From: Rhodospirillales bacterium
GTDB lineage: Bacteria > Pseudomonadota > Alphaproteobacteria > Rhodospirillales > Shumkoniaceae
Length of the DNA stretch: 64,000 nucleotides
Assembly: GCA_028281785.1 (NCBI GenBank)
Contig: JANQJG010000177.1
Location: 1 to 64,000 of the forward strand
Reading direction: 5' to 3'
Below, one piece after another: positions 8,687 through 17,492 of this stretch. Made by a program: the position numbers and the translations under genes. Position 1 is the first letter of the stretch. Each line of letters opens with the position of its first letter. The notes under the pieces are model-generated. The model was not told the DNA's origin. It worked only from the letters and a program-made list of their open reading frames with translations, and made no database searches.

Positions 8687-9265
8687 ATGACAAACAATCT
8701 GCCCAACGTGCTTACGGTCTCGCGGATCTTTGCCATGGGCTTGGTGGTCGGCCTTCTCTTCATGGACCCGCCGCTCGGCAGTTGGCTGGCCCTGGCCGCC
8801 TATGTCTATGCGTGCCTGACGGATTTCTTCGATGGCTATTTTGCCCGGGTTCTCGAACAGCAGTCGGCGGTGGGCCGTTTCCTCGACCCCATCGCGGACA
8901 AGCTGCTGGTGTCTGCGGTTCTGCTCATGCTGGTGGCCAACGATCAGATCGCCGGCATCTCGCTGTTGCCCGCCATCGTGATCCTGTGCCGGGAGATCCT
9001 GGTTTCCGGCCTGCGGGAGTTCCTGGCTCAACTCCAGGTCAGCGTGCCGGTCAGCCAGCTGTCGAAGTGGAAGACCATGCTTCAGATGGTGGCGCTGGGC
9101 TTTCTCATCGTCGGTCCGGCGGGGCCCCGCTTCGGCCCCCTGGATAGCACGGAGATCGGCATCTTCGGCCTTTGGGGCGCGGCGGCCTTGACCCTGGTTA
9201 CCGGCTACGACTATTTCCGCGCCGGCCTGCATCACATGCGCAAACCCGTGGATGCTGACGAATGA
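8687..9265 (+). CDS. pgsA: CDP-diacylglycerol–glycerol-3-phosphate 3-phosphatidyltransferase
   Basis: PgsA makes phosphatidylglycerol phosphate, the committed step to phosphatidylglycerol and cardiolipin, in the inner membrane. The 192-residue start (MTNNLPNVLTVSRI) follows an AAAAGG ribosome site. The CDP-alcohol phosphotransferase motif is intact: DGYFAR, an eight-residue spacer, GRFLDPIADK, with the metal-binding aspartates present. Several hydrophobic helices span the protein (for example LADPPLGSWLALAAYVYA-like and LLPAIVILCREILV segments). The stop overlaps the start of mobB as ATGA, so the two are translationally coupled. Confidence 0.95.
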   Translation: MTNNLPNVLTVSRIFAMGLVVGLLFMDPPLGSWLALAAYVYACLTDFFDGYFARVLEQQSAVGRFLDPIADKLLVSAVLLMLVANDQIAGISLLPAIVILCREILVSGLREFLAQLQVSVPVSQLSKWKTMLQMVALGFLIVGPAGPRFGPLDSTEIGIFGLWGAAALTLVTGYDYFRAGLHHMRKPVDADE

Positions 9266-9783
9266 AGACCCTGGGCCTCGTCGGCTGGAGCGGCAGCGGG
9301 AAGACGACCCTGGTGGTTCGGCTGCTTCCCGAGCTCACGGCAAGGGGTCTGCGCGTGTCGACCATGAAACACACCCATCACGACATCGAGCTCGACAAGC
9401 CCGGCAAGGACTCGCATCGCCACAGGTTTGCCGGCGCGACCGAGGTTTTGGTTACCTCGCCGGCACGCTGGGCGCTGATCCGCGAGCTGCGAAGTACACC
9501 CGAGCCCGATCTCGATAGCTTGATCACCCGCATGGAGCCGGTCGACCTGCTCCTCGTCGAAGGCTTCAAGAGCCATCGCTTTGACAAGCTGGAGGTTCAT
9601 CGGCCGTCCAACGGCAAGCCGCTGTTGGCGCGCGAGGACCCGTCGGTGATCGCCGTGGCCAGCGACATGCCGATACCCGGGCTGAATATCCCGCTGTTGG
9701 ACCTCGACGACATGCCGGCGATCGCCGAGTTCATCCTCGGCCATTGCGGCCTGCAGACCAAGATTACCCATGACACGCCTTGA
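9262..9783 (+). CDS. mobB: Molybdopterin-guanine dinucleotide biosynthesis protein B
   Basis: MobB is a P-loop GTP-binding protein that assists MobA in making the guanine dinucleotide form of molybdenum cofactor. The 173-residue product opens with GLVGWSGSGKTTL, a complete Walker A motif, and continues with the MobB signature STMKHTHHD and the GKDSHRHRFAGA segment. DLLLVEGFK corresponds to the Walker B region. It overlaps pgsA upstream by four bases and moeA downstream by fourteen, placing it in one operon with moeA, moaD and moaE. No mobA is in the window. Confidence 0.93.
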   Translation: MKTLGLVGWSGSGKTTLVVRLLPELTARGLRVSTMKHTHHDIELDKPGKDSHRHRFAGATEVLVTSPARWALIRELRSTPEPDLDSLITRMEPVDLLLVEGFKSHRFDKLEVHRPSNGKPLLAREDPSVIAVASDMPIPGLNIPLLDLDDMPAIAEFILGHCGLQTKITHDTP

Positions 9784-11026
9784 CCAGGACTGCTTCGCGC
9801 CCGGATCGGCGTTGATGACCCTCGGGGACGCGCTTGCCCAGATCACCGCCGCAGTGGAACCAGTGACGGGGACGGAGACGGTGCCCCTTCGCGCGGCCCT
9901 GAAACGCGTTCTGGCGGAGCCTGTTCTGGCGTCCCGCGACGTTCCCCCGCATGACAACTCCGCCGTCGATGGCTATGCGGTATTTTTCGACGATTTGTCC
10001 TCGGATGAGGAGACGCGTCTTCCCGTCACGAGCCGGATCGCGGCCGGACACCCCCTCGACCGCTCGGCCCGCCGCGGCGAGGCCTTGCGCATCTTCACCG
10101 GAGCCGCGATGCCGGAGGGGCCGGATACGGTGGCCATGCAGGAAACCTGCCGTGAGGAGGGGGATCAGGTTATCCTTCAGCCGGGCCTCAAACGGGGAGC
10201 CAACCGTCGCCTCAGGGGCGAGGACGTCCGGTCCGGCGATACCGTTCTCTCGCCTGGCATACGCCTGCGCGCCCAGGACGTCGGCATGGCCGCGTCCGTC
10301 GGCCGGTCGGAACTCCTGGTTCGACGGCCGCTCCGGGTCGCGGTCTTCTCGACCGGCGACGAAATCCGTGATCCAGCCGAGGAGATCCCCCGCGGCTGCA
10401 TCTATGATGCGAACCGTTATGCCGTCATGGCCCTCGCCGACGAGCTGGGCTGCGTGGTGACCGATCTCGGCATCCTGCCGGACCGCCTCGAGGCGATCCG
10501 GGACGCCCTGGCCGTGGCCGCCGCAAATCAGGATGTGCTGGTCACGTCCGGTGGCGTCAGCCTCGGCGAGGAGGACCATGTCAAAGACGCCGTCGAAGCG
10601 CTTGGCGCGCTGCATCTTTGGCGGATCGCGATCAAGCCTGGGCGCCCCATCGCGCTTGGGCGGGTCGGCGACGCCGCTTTCGTTGGGCTGCCCGGCAACC
10701 CGGTCGCGGCGATGGTGACCTTCATGCGCATCGCGCGGCCGCTCCTCTTGTTGCTATCCGGACGGTCCGATATCGAGCCCCGAATGACTCCGCTACCCGC
10801 CGCCTTCGACCACAAGAAGAAATTGGGGCGGCGCGAATGGCTGCGGGTGCGGCTCGTAACCGGCCCGGACGGCGGCGTCGCGGTCGCCAAGTTTCCGGCC
10901 GAGGGATCCGGCATTCTGACCTCCATGGTCGCGGCCGACGGCCTCGCCGAACTGGCGGAGGAACGTGGCCCGATCCGGGAGGGCGATATCGTGGACTTTC
11001 TTCCCTTCGCCGAGGTGACCTGGTGA
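9770..11026 (+). CDS. moeA: Molybdopterin molybdotransferase
   Basis: MoeA inserts molybdate into adenylylated molybdopterin, the last step of the basic cofactor. The 418-residue length matches the family. Visible markers are PPHDNSAVDGYA (about residue 60), the molybdopterin-binding GDEIR after VAVFSTGD, TSGGVSLGEEDHVKDAV (about 260) and LPGNPVAA (about 305), followed by the C-terminal beta-barrel domain. It overlaps mobB at the 5' end and moaD at the 3' end (GTGA). Its N-terminus runs inside the end of mobB, a sign of tight coupling. Confidence 0.95.
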   Translation: MTRLDQDCFAPGSALMTLGDALAQITAAVEPVTGTETVPLRAALKRVLAEPVLASRDVPPHDNSAVDGYAVFFDDLSSDEETRLPVTSRIAAGHPLDRSARRGEALRIFTGAAMPEGPDTVAMQETCREEGDQVILQPGLKRGANRRLRGEDVRSGDTVLSPGIRLRAQDVGMAASVGRSELLVRRPLRVAVFSTGDEIRDPAEEIPRGCIYDANRYAVMALADELGCVVTDLGILPDRLEAIRDALAVAAANQDVLVTSGGVSLGEEDHVKDAVEALGALHLWRIAIKPGRPIALGRVGDAAFVGLPGNPVAAMVTFMRIARPLLLLLSGRSDIEPRMTPLPAAFDHKKKLGRREWLRVRLVTGPDGGVAVAKFPAEGSGILTSMVAADGLAELAEERGPIREGDIVDFLPFAEVTW

Positions 11027-11274
11027 GGATTCTCTATTTTGCTTGGCTGCGGGAACGGATCGGCCTTGCCGAGGAGGAGGTCGCGCCGCCGCCAGAGGTG
11101 ACCGACGTTCGGGGATTGGTCGAATGGTGTTGCCGGCGCGGCCGGGGCTACGCAGCGGCCTTCGCCGACCCCTCGCGGATTCGTGTCGCCGTGAACCAAG
11201 AAGCCGTCGGCCTCGATCACCCGGTCGGGAAAGGGGACGAAGTCGCGTTCTTTCCTCCAATGACCGGGGGATGA
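11023..11274 (+). CDS. moaD: Molybdopterin synthase sulfur carrier subunit
   Basis: MoaD is the ubiquitin-like subunit whose C-terminal thiocarboxylate donates sulfur to make molybdopterin. The 83-residue protein starts at a GTG overlapping the moeA stop (GTGA) with MRILYFAWLRE and ends in the diagnostic Gly-Gly (FPPMTGG). The VAVNQE segment and the VGKGDEVAFFPP ending are typical. moaE, its partner in the heterotetramer, follows after four bases. Confidence 0.93.
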   Translation: MRILYFAWLRERIGLAEEEVAPPPEVTDVRGLVEWCCRRGRGYAAAFADPSRIRVAVNQEAVGLDHPVGKGDEVAFFPPMTGG

Positions 11275-11278
11275 GGCC

Positions 11279-11743
11279 GTGATCCGCGTGCAACGGGAAG
11301 ATTTCGATGTTGGCGCCGAACTGGCGCGGCTCGGGCAGGGTAACCGCGCGATCGGCGGCGTCTGTACGTTTGTTGGCTTGGTCAGGGATATGTCGGACGA
11401 CGAAAAGGTCTCGGCCATGACGCTCGAACACTATTCGGGCATGACCGAGAAGGCGCTGGCCGAGATCGAGGAAGAAGCCCGCGCCCGCTGGCCGCTCAAA
11501 GACAGCCTTATCATCCACCGCTACGGCCGCCTTGAGCCGGGAGACCGGATCGTGCTGGTGGCCACCGCCTCCGCGCACCGGGCCGCCGCCTTCGAGTCTT
11601 GTCAATTTCTCGTCGACTGGCTCAAGACCAGGGCGCCGTTCTGGAAGCGGGAAGAGGGGGAGGAGGGCGCCCGCTGGGTCGAGTCCCGGGCCGAGGACGA
11701 GAAGGCCGCTGCTGGATGGGCAAGCGACCGGAAGAAGGAGTAG
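11279..11743 (+). CDS. moaE: Molybdopterin synthase catalytic subunit
   Basis: MoaE is the catalytic subunit that adds two sulfurs to cyclic pyranopterin monophosphate. From a GTG start, the 154-residue protein shows the family pattern: GGVCTFVGLVRD, LEHYSGMTEKAL, IIHRYGRLEPGD, and the catalytic region HRAAAFESCQFLVDWLKTRAPFWKRE, in which the lysines contact the MoaD tail. The C-terminus carries extra charged residues. The following HAD gene starts inside its last codons. Confidence 0.94.
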   Translation: MIRVQREDFDVGAELARLGQGNRAIGGVCTFVGLVRDMSDDEKVSAMTLEHYSGMTEKALAEIEEEARARWPLKDSLIIHRYGRLEPGDRIVLVATASAHRAAAFESCQFLVDWLKTRAPFWKREEGEEGARWVESRAEDEKAAAGWASDRKKE

Positions 11744-12378
11744 GCGCCATTTCGACGGATGCGATTTTCTTCGATTTCGATGGCGTGCTGGTCGAATCGA
11801 CCAACTTCAAGATCAGCGCCTTCGAGGAAATCTATCGCGACTCCCCACCCGACAGGCTTGCCCGGATCATGGCTTATGTGCGGGCGAACGAGGGAATTCC
11901 CAGGTGGGACAAGATCCGCCACTGCCATCGAACCTTCCTTGGCATCGAGCTGGATGATCGCGAGCTTTCGGCCTGGTGCGAGCGCTTTCGCGCGCTGGTA
12001 GAGGACGAGGTCGCATCCTGCAACTGGGTGCCGGGCGCAGCCGAGTTCCTTGAGCGGCACCATCTGGAACTGCCGCTGTTCGTGGTAACCGGCACGCCCC
12101 AGGAAGAGATCCTTCGTATCCTTACGCGGCGCAAGATGAGTCACTACTTCGTCTCGGTGCACGGCGCGCCGCGCCGCAAGCCGCCAATCGTCAAGGATCT
12201 GCTGGATCGCCACGGCTTCACCCCGGAGCGAACGCTCTTCGTCGGCGATGCCCGGGCCGACTATGAGGCCGCCCGGGTCAACGGTGTGCGTTTCGTTGGT
12301 CGTCTCTTGCCCGGGGGCAGCAACGGCTTCCCTTCCGATGTGCCGGTGATCTCCGATCTCACCTCGCTGACACTCTGA
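11716..12378 (+). CDS. HAD-superfamily phosphatase-like hydrolase
   Basis: A 220-residue haloacid dehalogenase-type hydrolase. The start is the first ATG compatible with the fold and overlaps moaE by 28 bases. Motif I is FFDFDGVLVES (nucleophile Asp and the +2 Asp), motif II is the Thr in FVVTGTPQEE, motif III the Lys in RRKPPIVKDLL, and motif IV is FVGDARADYEAA. A helical cap lies between motifs I and II, as in beta-phosphoglucomutase/phosphoglycolate phosphatase-like enzymes. The substrate is unknown. Its link to the molybdopterin operon may be only positional. Confidence 0.8.
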   Translation: MGKRPEEGVGAISTDAIFFDFDGVLVESTNFKISAFEEIYRDSPPDRLARIMAYVRANEGIPRWDKIRHCHRTFLGIELDDRELSAWCERFRALVEDEVASCNWVPGAAEFLERHHLELPLFVVTGTPQEEILRILTRRKMSHYFVSVHGAPRRKPPIVKDLLDRHGFTPERTLFVGDARADYEAARVNGVRFVGRLLPGGSNGFPSDVPVISDLTSLTL

Positions 12379-12379
12379 G

Positions 12380-12396
12380 CAGCCGCTGATCGGCTG
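12380..12396 (+). terminator. Hairpin after the HAD gene
   Basis: A perfect 6-base inverted repeat CAGCCG/CGGCTG with a CTGAT loop starts two bases after the stop. There is no following T tract, so it is a weak intrinsic terminator candidate at best, or a 3'-end stabilising hairpin. It may separate the molybdopterin-linked operon from the LOG-family gene. Confidence 0.3.
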
Positions 12397-12509
12397 TGGC
12401 CGAGCCCTTATCGGTCGTCGGCGAAGCCTCGGCGCCATTGGAAAATGCCCATACGTGCAAGAAATGCTCTACATTGCGCGCCTCATTCCTGTCATCCGAG
12501 GGCGCGCTC

Positions 12510-13325
12510 ATGCCTGAAAACAGAAACCGCCTCCTCAAGGCGTACGAGAACCTCTCCTTCCTTCACGGGCGCAGCGCACGTCCCGTGCGGATCCTCGCGG
12601 AGTATCTCGAACCCGAGTCGCGGTTTGACGACCTCAATGTCAGCGACACCATCGTTTTCTTCGGATCGGCCCGATTCGTCTCCCGGGAGGATGCGGAAAA
12701 GGCCGTGGCGGCAGCGCGCGCCGGCAATGGTGATCTCGACCGCGCCGAGCGCCAGCTCCGAATGTCGCGATACTATGAGGATGCGCGAACCCTCGCCCAT
12801 CGACTGACCGCCTGGTCAAAGGAGCTCGAGGGCCACCGCCGGCGGTTTCTCGTCTGCACCGGGGGCGGCCCCGGCATCATGGAAGCCGCCAATCGCGGCG
12901 CCTCCGAAGCCAAGGGCCTGAACATGGGCCTCAACATCTCGATTCCCGAGGAACAGTTTGAAAACCCCTATGTCACCCGGCAGCTCCTCTTCGAGTTCCA
13001 CTACTTCTTCATGCGCAAGTTCTGGTTCGCCTATCTGGCGAAGGCGATCGTCATCTTTCCCGGCGGCTTCGGCACGCTCGACGAGCTGTTCGAGATCCTG
13101 ACCCTCGTGCAGACGGAAAAGCTCCGCAAACGCATCCCCATCGTTCTCTACGGTCGCGACTATTGGGACAAGGTGCTGAACCTGGAGGCGCTGCTCGACC
13201 ACGGCACCATCGATCCGGGCGATCTCGACCTCTTTTTCCGCACGGACTCCGTCGACGAAGCCTATGATTTCGTCACCAAGGAACTTAGCGAACACGCCCT
13301 CCAGCAGCCCGGCTGGGGCCTTTAG
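12510..13325 (+). CDS. LOG family protein (TIGR00730-like Rossmann protein)
   Basis: A 271-residue member of the LOG/lysine-decarboxylase-like family, in which characterised proteins are nucleoside 5'-monophosphate phosphoribohydrolases. The diagnostic motifs are GGGPGIMEAANRGA (about residue 115) and PGGFGTLDE (about residue 185), the nucleotide-binding and catalytic elements. The chosen ATG (MPENRNRLLK) gives an N-terminal helical extension before VSDTIVFFGSAR; an upstream in-frame extension looks non-coding. The extension and the YFFMRKFWFAYLAKA segment suggest the longer LOG subgroup. The true substrate is not evident. Confidence 0.85.
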   Translation: MPENRNRLLKAYENLSFLHGRSARPVRILAEYLEPESRFDDLNVSDTIVFFGSARFVSREDAEKAVAAARAGNGDLDRAERQLRMSRYYEDARTLAHRLTAWSKELEGHRRRFLVCTGGGPGIMEAANRGASEAKGLNMGLNISIPEEQFENPYVTRQLLFEFHYFFMRKFWFAYLAKAIVIFPGGFGTLDELFEILTLVQTEKLRKRIPIVLYGRDYWDKVLNLEALLDHGTIDPGDLDLFFRTDSVDEAYDFVTKELSEHALQQPGWGL

Positions 13326-13344
13326 ATCGCTCAGCCCAGCCGCG

Positions 13345-14247
13345 TCAAACCGCCGGCACGGTTTCAGCGGGTACCTTGCCGACCGTCTCTTCGTAGTCGG
13401 CGCGCAGAGTCCGCGTGATCTCCCCGACCGTGTAGCGGTGGTCGGCGATCTGCCCGACCGGCGTGACCTCCGCCGCAGTCCCGGTCAGAAACACCTCGGT
13501 GGCCTTGGCAAGCTCCTCGGGAAGGATCGCCCGCTCCACGACTTCGATCCCGCGTTTGCGCGCCAGATCGATGACGGTCCGCCGTGTGATGCCGTCCAAG
13601 AAGCAATCGGGAGTCGGCGTATGCAACCGGCCATCGCCCATGACAAGGAAAATGTTGGCGCCCGTAGCCTCCGCGACCCGTCCGCGCCAGTCGAGCATGA
13701 GGGCGTCCTCGAAGCCCTCGGCCTCGGCCTCATGCTTTGACAGGGTACAGATCATGTAGAGGCCAGCCGCCTTCGTCTTGACCGGAGCCGTGTCCGGAGC
13801 CGGACGGCGCCAACGCGACATGGTCAGACGGATTCCCTTCTCCAAAGCCTCCGGTGAGAAATAGGAGGGCCAAGGCCATGCCGCGACGGCCAGATGGATC
13901 TTTGTGCTCTGGGCGGACACCCCCATCATCTCGCTACCCCGCCACGCCACCGGACGGACATAGCCGTCCTTGATGCCGTTCGCCTCCATCGTGGTCCGGC
14001 AGGCCGCGTCGATCTCGGCAACGGAGTAGGGGATCTTGAAGCCCAGAATCTCCGCACCCTCGACCAAGCGCTCGGTATGCTCCGTCAGCTTGAAGATCTC
14101 GCCACCATAGGCGCGCTCGCCCTCGAACACACAGGACGCGTAATGGAGCGCATGCGTGAGAACGTGCAGATAGGCGTCCCGCCAAGGAACAAGCTCGCCG
14201 TCATACCAGATGGAACCGTCGCGATCGTGAAAGGGGGTGGCAGTCAT
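13345..14247 (-). CDS. ilvE: Branched-chain amino acid aminotransferase
   Basis: PLP-dependent fold-type IV aminotransferase for the last step of leucine, isoleucine and valine synthesis (and the first step of their breakdown). The 300-residue protein has the family opening IWYDGELVPWRDA and HALHYASCVFEGERAY. The PLP-binding lysine lies in VKTKAAGLY; EATGANIF and FLTGTAAEVTPV are the phosphate-binding loops. It is transcribed away from a MarR-type regulator across a 133-base AT-rich gap. That arrangement suggests control by the MarR protein, which is inference. Confidence 0.93.
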   Translation of the reverse strand: MTATPFHDRDGSIWYDGELVPWRDAYLHVLTHALHYASCVFEGERAYGGEIFKLTEHTERLVEGAEILGFKIPYSVAEIDAACRTTMEANGIKDGYVRPVAWRGSEMMGVSAQSTKIHLAVAAWPWPSYFSPEALEKGIRLTMSRWRRPAPDTAPVKTKAAGLYMICTLSKHEAEAEGFEDALMLDWRGRVAEATGANIFLVMGDGRLHTPTPDCFLDGITRRTVIDLARKRGIEVVERAILPEELAKATEVFLTGTAAEVTPVGQIADHRYTVGEITRTLRADYEETVGKVPAETVPAV

Positions 14248-14380
14248 GGAAACTTCTTTCTATCCAACCGTATATACTGTAAGAAAATTGCGTTTTCTAT
14301 TCATCCTGGAAAGGATATTGCGTCTGTTAGCATTTTTTGGCATATACGTCAAGAACGCTGACATATTTTTGTGAGACCCC
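14248..14380. promoter_or_regulatory. Divergent ilvE/MarR regulatory region
   Basis: An AT-rich gap between divergent genes. It holds a 15-base dyad GAAAA-TTGCG-TTTTC (14283–14297), a palindrome GTATATAC (14270–14277) near the ilvE start, and a shorter ATCC/GGAT dyad (14302–14315). For the rightward gene a plausible promoter is TTGCGT (14318–14323), a 17-base spacer and CATATA (14341–14346). MarR-family proteins usually bind dyads in their own divergent promoter, so the first dyad is the best operator candidate. Confidence 0.45.
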
Positions 14381-14875
14381 ATGTCAACCGCCGATCCGGT
14401 CGTGACCGAAACCGAGCTCAGCGAGGAAGAGCTTCGCCAGGCGATCGAGCTGCTTTTCTTTGCGTATCGCGACTTCACGGCGGAGGCGGACCAAGTTCTC
14501 GCGCGTTACGGGTTCGGGCGGGCCCATCACCGCGTGATCTATTTTGTCGGCCGCCACCCCGGCGCGACCGTGAGTCACCTTCTCGGCATTCTGAAGATCA
14601 CCAAGCAGAGTCTCGCGCCGGTTCTCGGACAGCTGGTCCGGGAAGGTTTCGTGCGCCAGGACTCCGATTCCGAGGACGGGCGGCGGCGGCTTCTCCATCT
14701 GACGGAGCGAGGTCGGAAAATGGAGACGCGGCTGACCGCAATCCAGAGCCGGCGCATCGCCCGCGCTTACCATGAAGCCGGAGCCGGCCGCGCCGAGCAG
14801 TTCCGTGCTGTCCTGCGCGGCATCATCAACGAGGAAGATCGTCGGCGTTTCCCGAATATCGGCGGCAAAACTTGA
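14381..14875 (+). CDS. MarR family transcriptional regulator
   Basis: A 164-residue winged-helix regulator. The HTH/wing covers roughly residues 45–115: HHRVIYFVGRHPGATVSHLL, then the recognition helix region ITKQSLAPVLGQLVREGFV, then the wing DSEDGRRRLLHLTERG. Flanking helices form the dimer interface. It is divergent from ilvE with candidate operator dyads between. MarR proteins commonly repress themselves and a neighbour in response to a small ligand; the ligand here could be a branched-chain metabolite, but nothing in the sequence shows it. Confidence 0.88.
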   Translation: MSTADPVVTETELSEEELRQAIELLFFAYRDFTAEADQVLARYGFGRAHHRVIYFVGRHPGATVSHLLGILKITKQSLAPVLGQLVREGFVRQDSDSEDGRRRLLHLTERGRKMETRLTAIQSRRIARAYHEAGAGRAEQFRAVLRGIINEEDRRRFPNIGGKT

Positions 14876-14902
14876 CGCCGCATCTCACGCCGAACGGGTC
14901 GG

Positions 14903-15910
14903 TTACCCGGTCATCGTCAATACCGCCGCGCCATGCACCTGACCGTCCCGCAGTCTTCGCAGGGCCTCGTTGGCCTTTTCCAGGGGGCAGGGCTCGATCG
15001 TCGTCCGCACCGGGACTTCGGGCGCCAGAGCCAGGAACTCCTCGCCGTCACGACGCGTGAGGTTGGCGACGGAGACGATCTCCCGCTCCTCCCAAAGGAT
15101 CTCGTAAGGGAAGCTTGGAATGTCGGTCATGTAGATGCCGGCGCAGACGACCCGCCCGCCCGGCGCCACCGCCCTCAGCGCAAGCGGCACAAGGGCGCCG
15201 ACCGGCGCGAACAGAATGGCCGCGTCGAGCGGTTCCGGCGACGGTTCTTCCGAGGACCCGGCCCAGGCCGCGCCCAGTCCCCGGGCGAAGTCTTGGGCCG
15301 CTTGATCCCCCGGCCTTGTGAAGGCGAAAACGGTCCGGCCCTCATGCGCGGCAATCTGGGCAACGATATGCGCGGCCGCACCGAAGCCGTAGAGCCCAAG
15401 TCGCCTGGCATCCCCGGCGAAGCGCAAAGCGCGGTAGCCGATCAGCCCGGCACACATCAGCGGCGCCGCCTCGGCGTCCGTGTAATCGTCGGAGATGGGA
15501 AAACAGTATCTATGGTCCGCGAGCGCACCCTCGGCGTAGCCGCCGTCGATCTGGTAGCCGGTGTACCGGGCGTTCGGACAGAGGTTCTCCCGGCCGGCCC
15601 GACAGTGTCGGCACTCCCCGCAGCTAAAGCCAAGCCAGGGTACGCCGATCCGGTCGCCGATGGCGAACCGCTCGACTCCTTCCCCCAGCTCCGCCACCCG
15701 ACCGATGATCTCGTGTCCCGGGATGATCGGCAGCTTGGGCTCGGTGAGCTCGCCGTCGACCACATGGAGGTCGGTCCGACAGACGCCGCAGGCGGCGACC
15801 TCGACGAGGATTTGCCCCTTCGCGGGCCGGGGCCACCGCCGCCGCTCCAGACGCAGCGACTGGCCTGGCCTGTCGAGAACCATGGCCCGCATCTCTCCGG
15901 CCCCTGGCAT
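14903..15910 (-). CDS. Zinc-dependent alcohol dehydrogenase family protein
   Basis: A medium-chain dehydrogenase/reductase, 335 residues from the ATG of [10 protein letters not shown]. The catalytic zinc site is present ([15 protein letters not shown]), as are the four structural-zinc cysteines ([15 protein letters not shown]). The nucleotide-binding segment reads [16 protein letters not shown], a GxGxxA-like variant. This layout resembles AdhA-type NAD(P)-dependent alcohol dehydrogenases (typically 330–350 residues). It lies eight bases after the NUDIX gene and is probably co-transcribed with it. The alcohol or aldehyde substrate is unknown. Confidence 0.87.
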   Translation of the reverse strand: MPGAGEMRAMVLDRPGQSLRLERRRWPRPAKGQILVEVAACGVCRTDLHVVDGELTEPKLPIIPGHEIIGRVAELGEGVERFAIGDRIGVPWLGFSCGECRHCRAGRENLCPNARYTGYQIDGGYAEGALADHRYCFPISDDYTDAEAAPLMCAGLIGYRALRFAGDARRLGLYGFGAAAHIVAQIAAHEGRTVFAFTRPGDQAAQDFARGLGAAWAGSSEEPSPEPLDAAILFAPVGALVPLALRAVAPGGRVVCAGIYMTDIPSFPYEILWEEREIVSVANLTRRDGEEFLALAPEVPVRTTIEPCPLEKANEALRRLRDGQVHGAAVLTMTG

Positions 15911-15918
15911 ATCTGCTC

Positions 15919-16557
15919 CTAGTCGAAATCCGTCGGCAGTTCGGGATCCAGATGATGATCGTAAGCCCGCCTGATATGCGCAGCCAACACCCGCGACAGG
16001 GAGAGGTTCGGCAGATCGGACAGGGGAAAGAAGTCGACCGCCGTCGTTTCGTAGCTCGTGGCAAGCACGCCGCCGACCTCGTCGCAGACGAAGTACAGCT
16101 TGTAGACATGCCGGGGATCCGGCGGCACGTAGGGGTGGCGTCGGCGATCGTACACCCCGGCGAGCTTGCGCGCGGTCACCCGCAGGCCCGACTCCTCCTC
16201 GACCTCGCGCACAACGTTTTCCGCTGGCGAATGATTCACGTCGGCCCATCCACCGGGCAGCGTCCACTTGCCGTCGGACCACTCCCGAACCAGGAGCACC
16301 TCGTCCCTTCGGAATATCGCGCCGCGAACATCGATCTGCGGCGTCGCGTAGCCTGCAAGCCCATTGAAGACCTCGTGAAGGCGGATGGGATCCACCCCGA
16401 AGCCGTCCGCGAAGAGCTGGACCGCAAGCCTCCGGACCTGCTTGTAGCGTTCGAGGTCGAACGGATCTTTCGCATAGGTGAGGCCGGTCTGCGCGATGGC
16501 CTGGAGTTCACGGGCGAGCGCGACCCATTCGGGCTCCCGGTCTTGGCTGTTCGTCAT
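15919..16557 (-). CDS. NUDIX hydrolase with N-terminal helical domain
   Basis: A 212-residue protein. The first 60–65 residues form the helical domain found before NUDIX domains in a family annotated as acting on nucleoside diphosphates linked to X ([33 protein letters not shown]). The catalytic NUDIX box is complete ([20 protein letters not shown] followed by ESG). The pairing with an alcohol dehydrogenase suggests metabolite housekeeping, possibly ADP-ribose or a nucleotide-sugar-like substrate, but the specificity is unproven. Confidence 0.85.
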   Translation of the reverse strand: MTNSQDREPEWVALARELQAIAQTGLTYAKDPFDLERYKQVRRLAVQLFADGFGVDPIRLHEVFNGLAGYATPQIDVRGAIFRRDEVLLVREWSDGKWTLPGGWADVNHSPAENVVREVEEESGLRVTARKLAGVYDRRRHPYVPPDPRHVYKLYFVCDEVGGVLATSYETTAVDFFPLSDLPNLSLSRVLAAHIRRAYDHHLDPELPTDFD

Positions 16558-16778
16558 CGAGAAGATCCCGTTCTTTCGCTGCCGCGAGGCTGCAGTGGAA
16601 AAGGCCGGGACGAAACCTACGGGAAATCCGTGGATCGGAAAACCGTGGATGGCGCCGGCTGATGCAAAAAGGGGAGACGCGCCGTCGGCCGCGTTGCCGT
16701 TTGCATGCCCCTGCCTTAAGGGTCCGGCTTGTGGTAGTCTTTTCCCTTATCAATCGGTCCACGCCCGGAGAGCTTGCG

Positions 16779-17480
16779 GTGGAACCAAGGACGGACGCCG
16801 ACCTTCCCCATATCCTGGTGGTTGATGACGATGACAGGCTGCGTGAACTCCTGCGCAAGTACCTGAGTGAAAACGACTTTCTGGTGTCCACGGCAAGTGA
16901 TGCGGCCGATGCCCGGGCCAAGCTGGCAGGGCTCGCCTTCGATCTCATCGTGTTGGACATAATGATGCCGGGCGAGGACGGTCTTTCCCTTACGTCGGAT
17001 TTGCGTCGCGACAATACCGTGCCTATCCTCATGTTGACCGCCATGGGCGAGCCGGAAGACCGCATCGCGGGCCTTGAAAAGGGCGCCGACGACTATTTGA
17101 CAAAGCCCTTCGACCCCCGCGAGCTGCTGTTGCGGATCCAGAACATCTTGCGGCGTGTGCCGACGCCACCTACGCCTGCTCTACCGGCCGAGATCCGAAT
17201 GGGGGCGTTCGTCTATGAACCGGAAGGTGAGCGTCTTTCACGCGATGGCGCGCCGGTCCGGCTGACCTCGATCGAGGCCGCGCTGCTGACCGCTTTGGCC
17301 CACAGGCCCGGTATGACACTGACACGTGAGGAGCTCATCGAACTGACCGGGGCCAGCGGTGGCGGCCGGGCCATCGACGTCCAGGTCACCCGCCTTCGGC
17401 GTAAGATCGAGCCCGATCCCAGGGTGCCGGTATATCTGCAAACCGTGCGGGGCAAGGGATATGTGCTGCGGCCGGACTAG
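16779..17480 (+). CDS. OmpR-family response regulator
   Basis: A 233-residue two-component response regulator. I chose a GTG preceded by GGAG (16767–16770) because the receiver begins about 12 residues later; a longer in-frame extension lacks receiver homology. The receiver has the acidic pair in VVDDDDRLRE, the phospho-acceptor Asp in VLDIMMPGEDG, Thr in LMLTAMG and Lys in YLTKPFD. The C-terminal winged helix contains RLTSIEAALL and GGRAIDVQVTRLRRKIE, ending in VRGKGYVL. It precedes an EnvZ-like kinase by 12 bases, and the length and motifs match OmpR closely. Confidence 0.92.
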   Translation: MEPRTDADLPHILVVDDDDRLRELLRKYLSENDFLVSTASDAADARAKLAGLAFDLIVLDIMMPGEDGLSLTSDLRRDNTVPILMLTAMGEPEDRIAGLEKGADDYLTKPFDPRELLLRIQNILRRVPTPPTPALPAEIRMGAFVYEPEGERLSRDGAPVRLTSIEAALLTALAHRPGMTLTREELIELTGASGGGRAIDVQVTRLRRKIEPDPRVPVYLQTVRGKGYVLRPD

Positions 17481-17492
17481 GGCCTGTCGGAA

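Noticed and set aside
16662-16778. N-terminal extension of the OmpR-type regulator
   Set aside because: The extra 39 codons lack receiver similarity and a ribosome site; the GTG at 16779 has GGAG in place.
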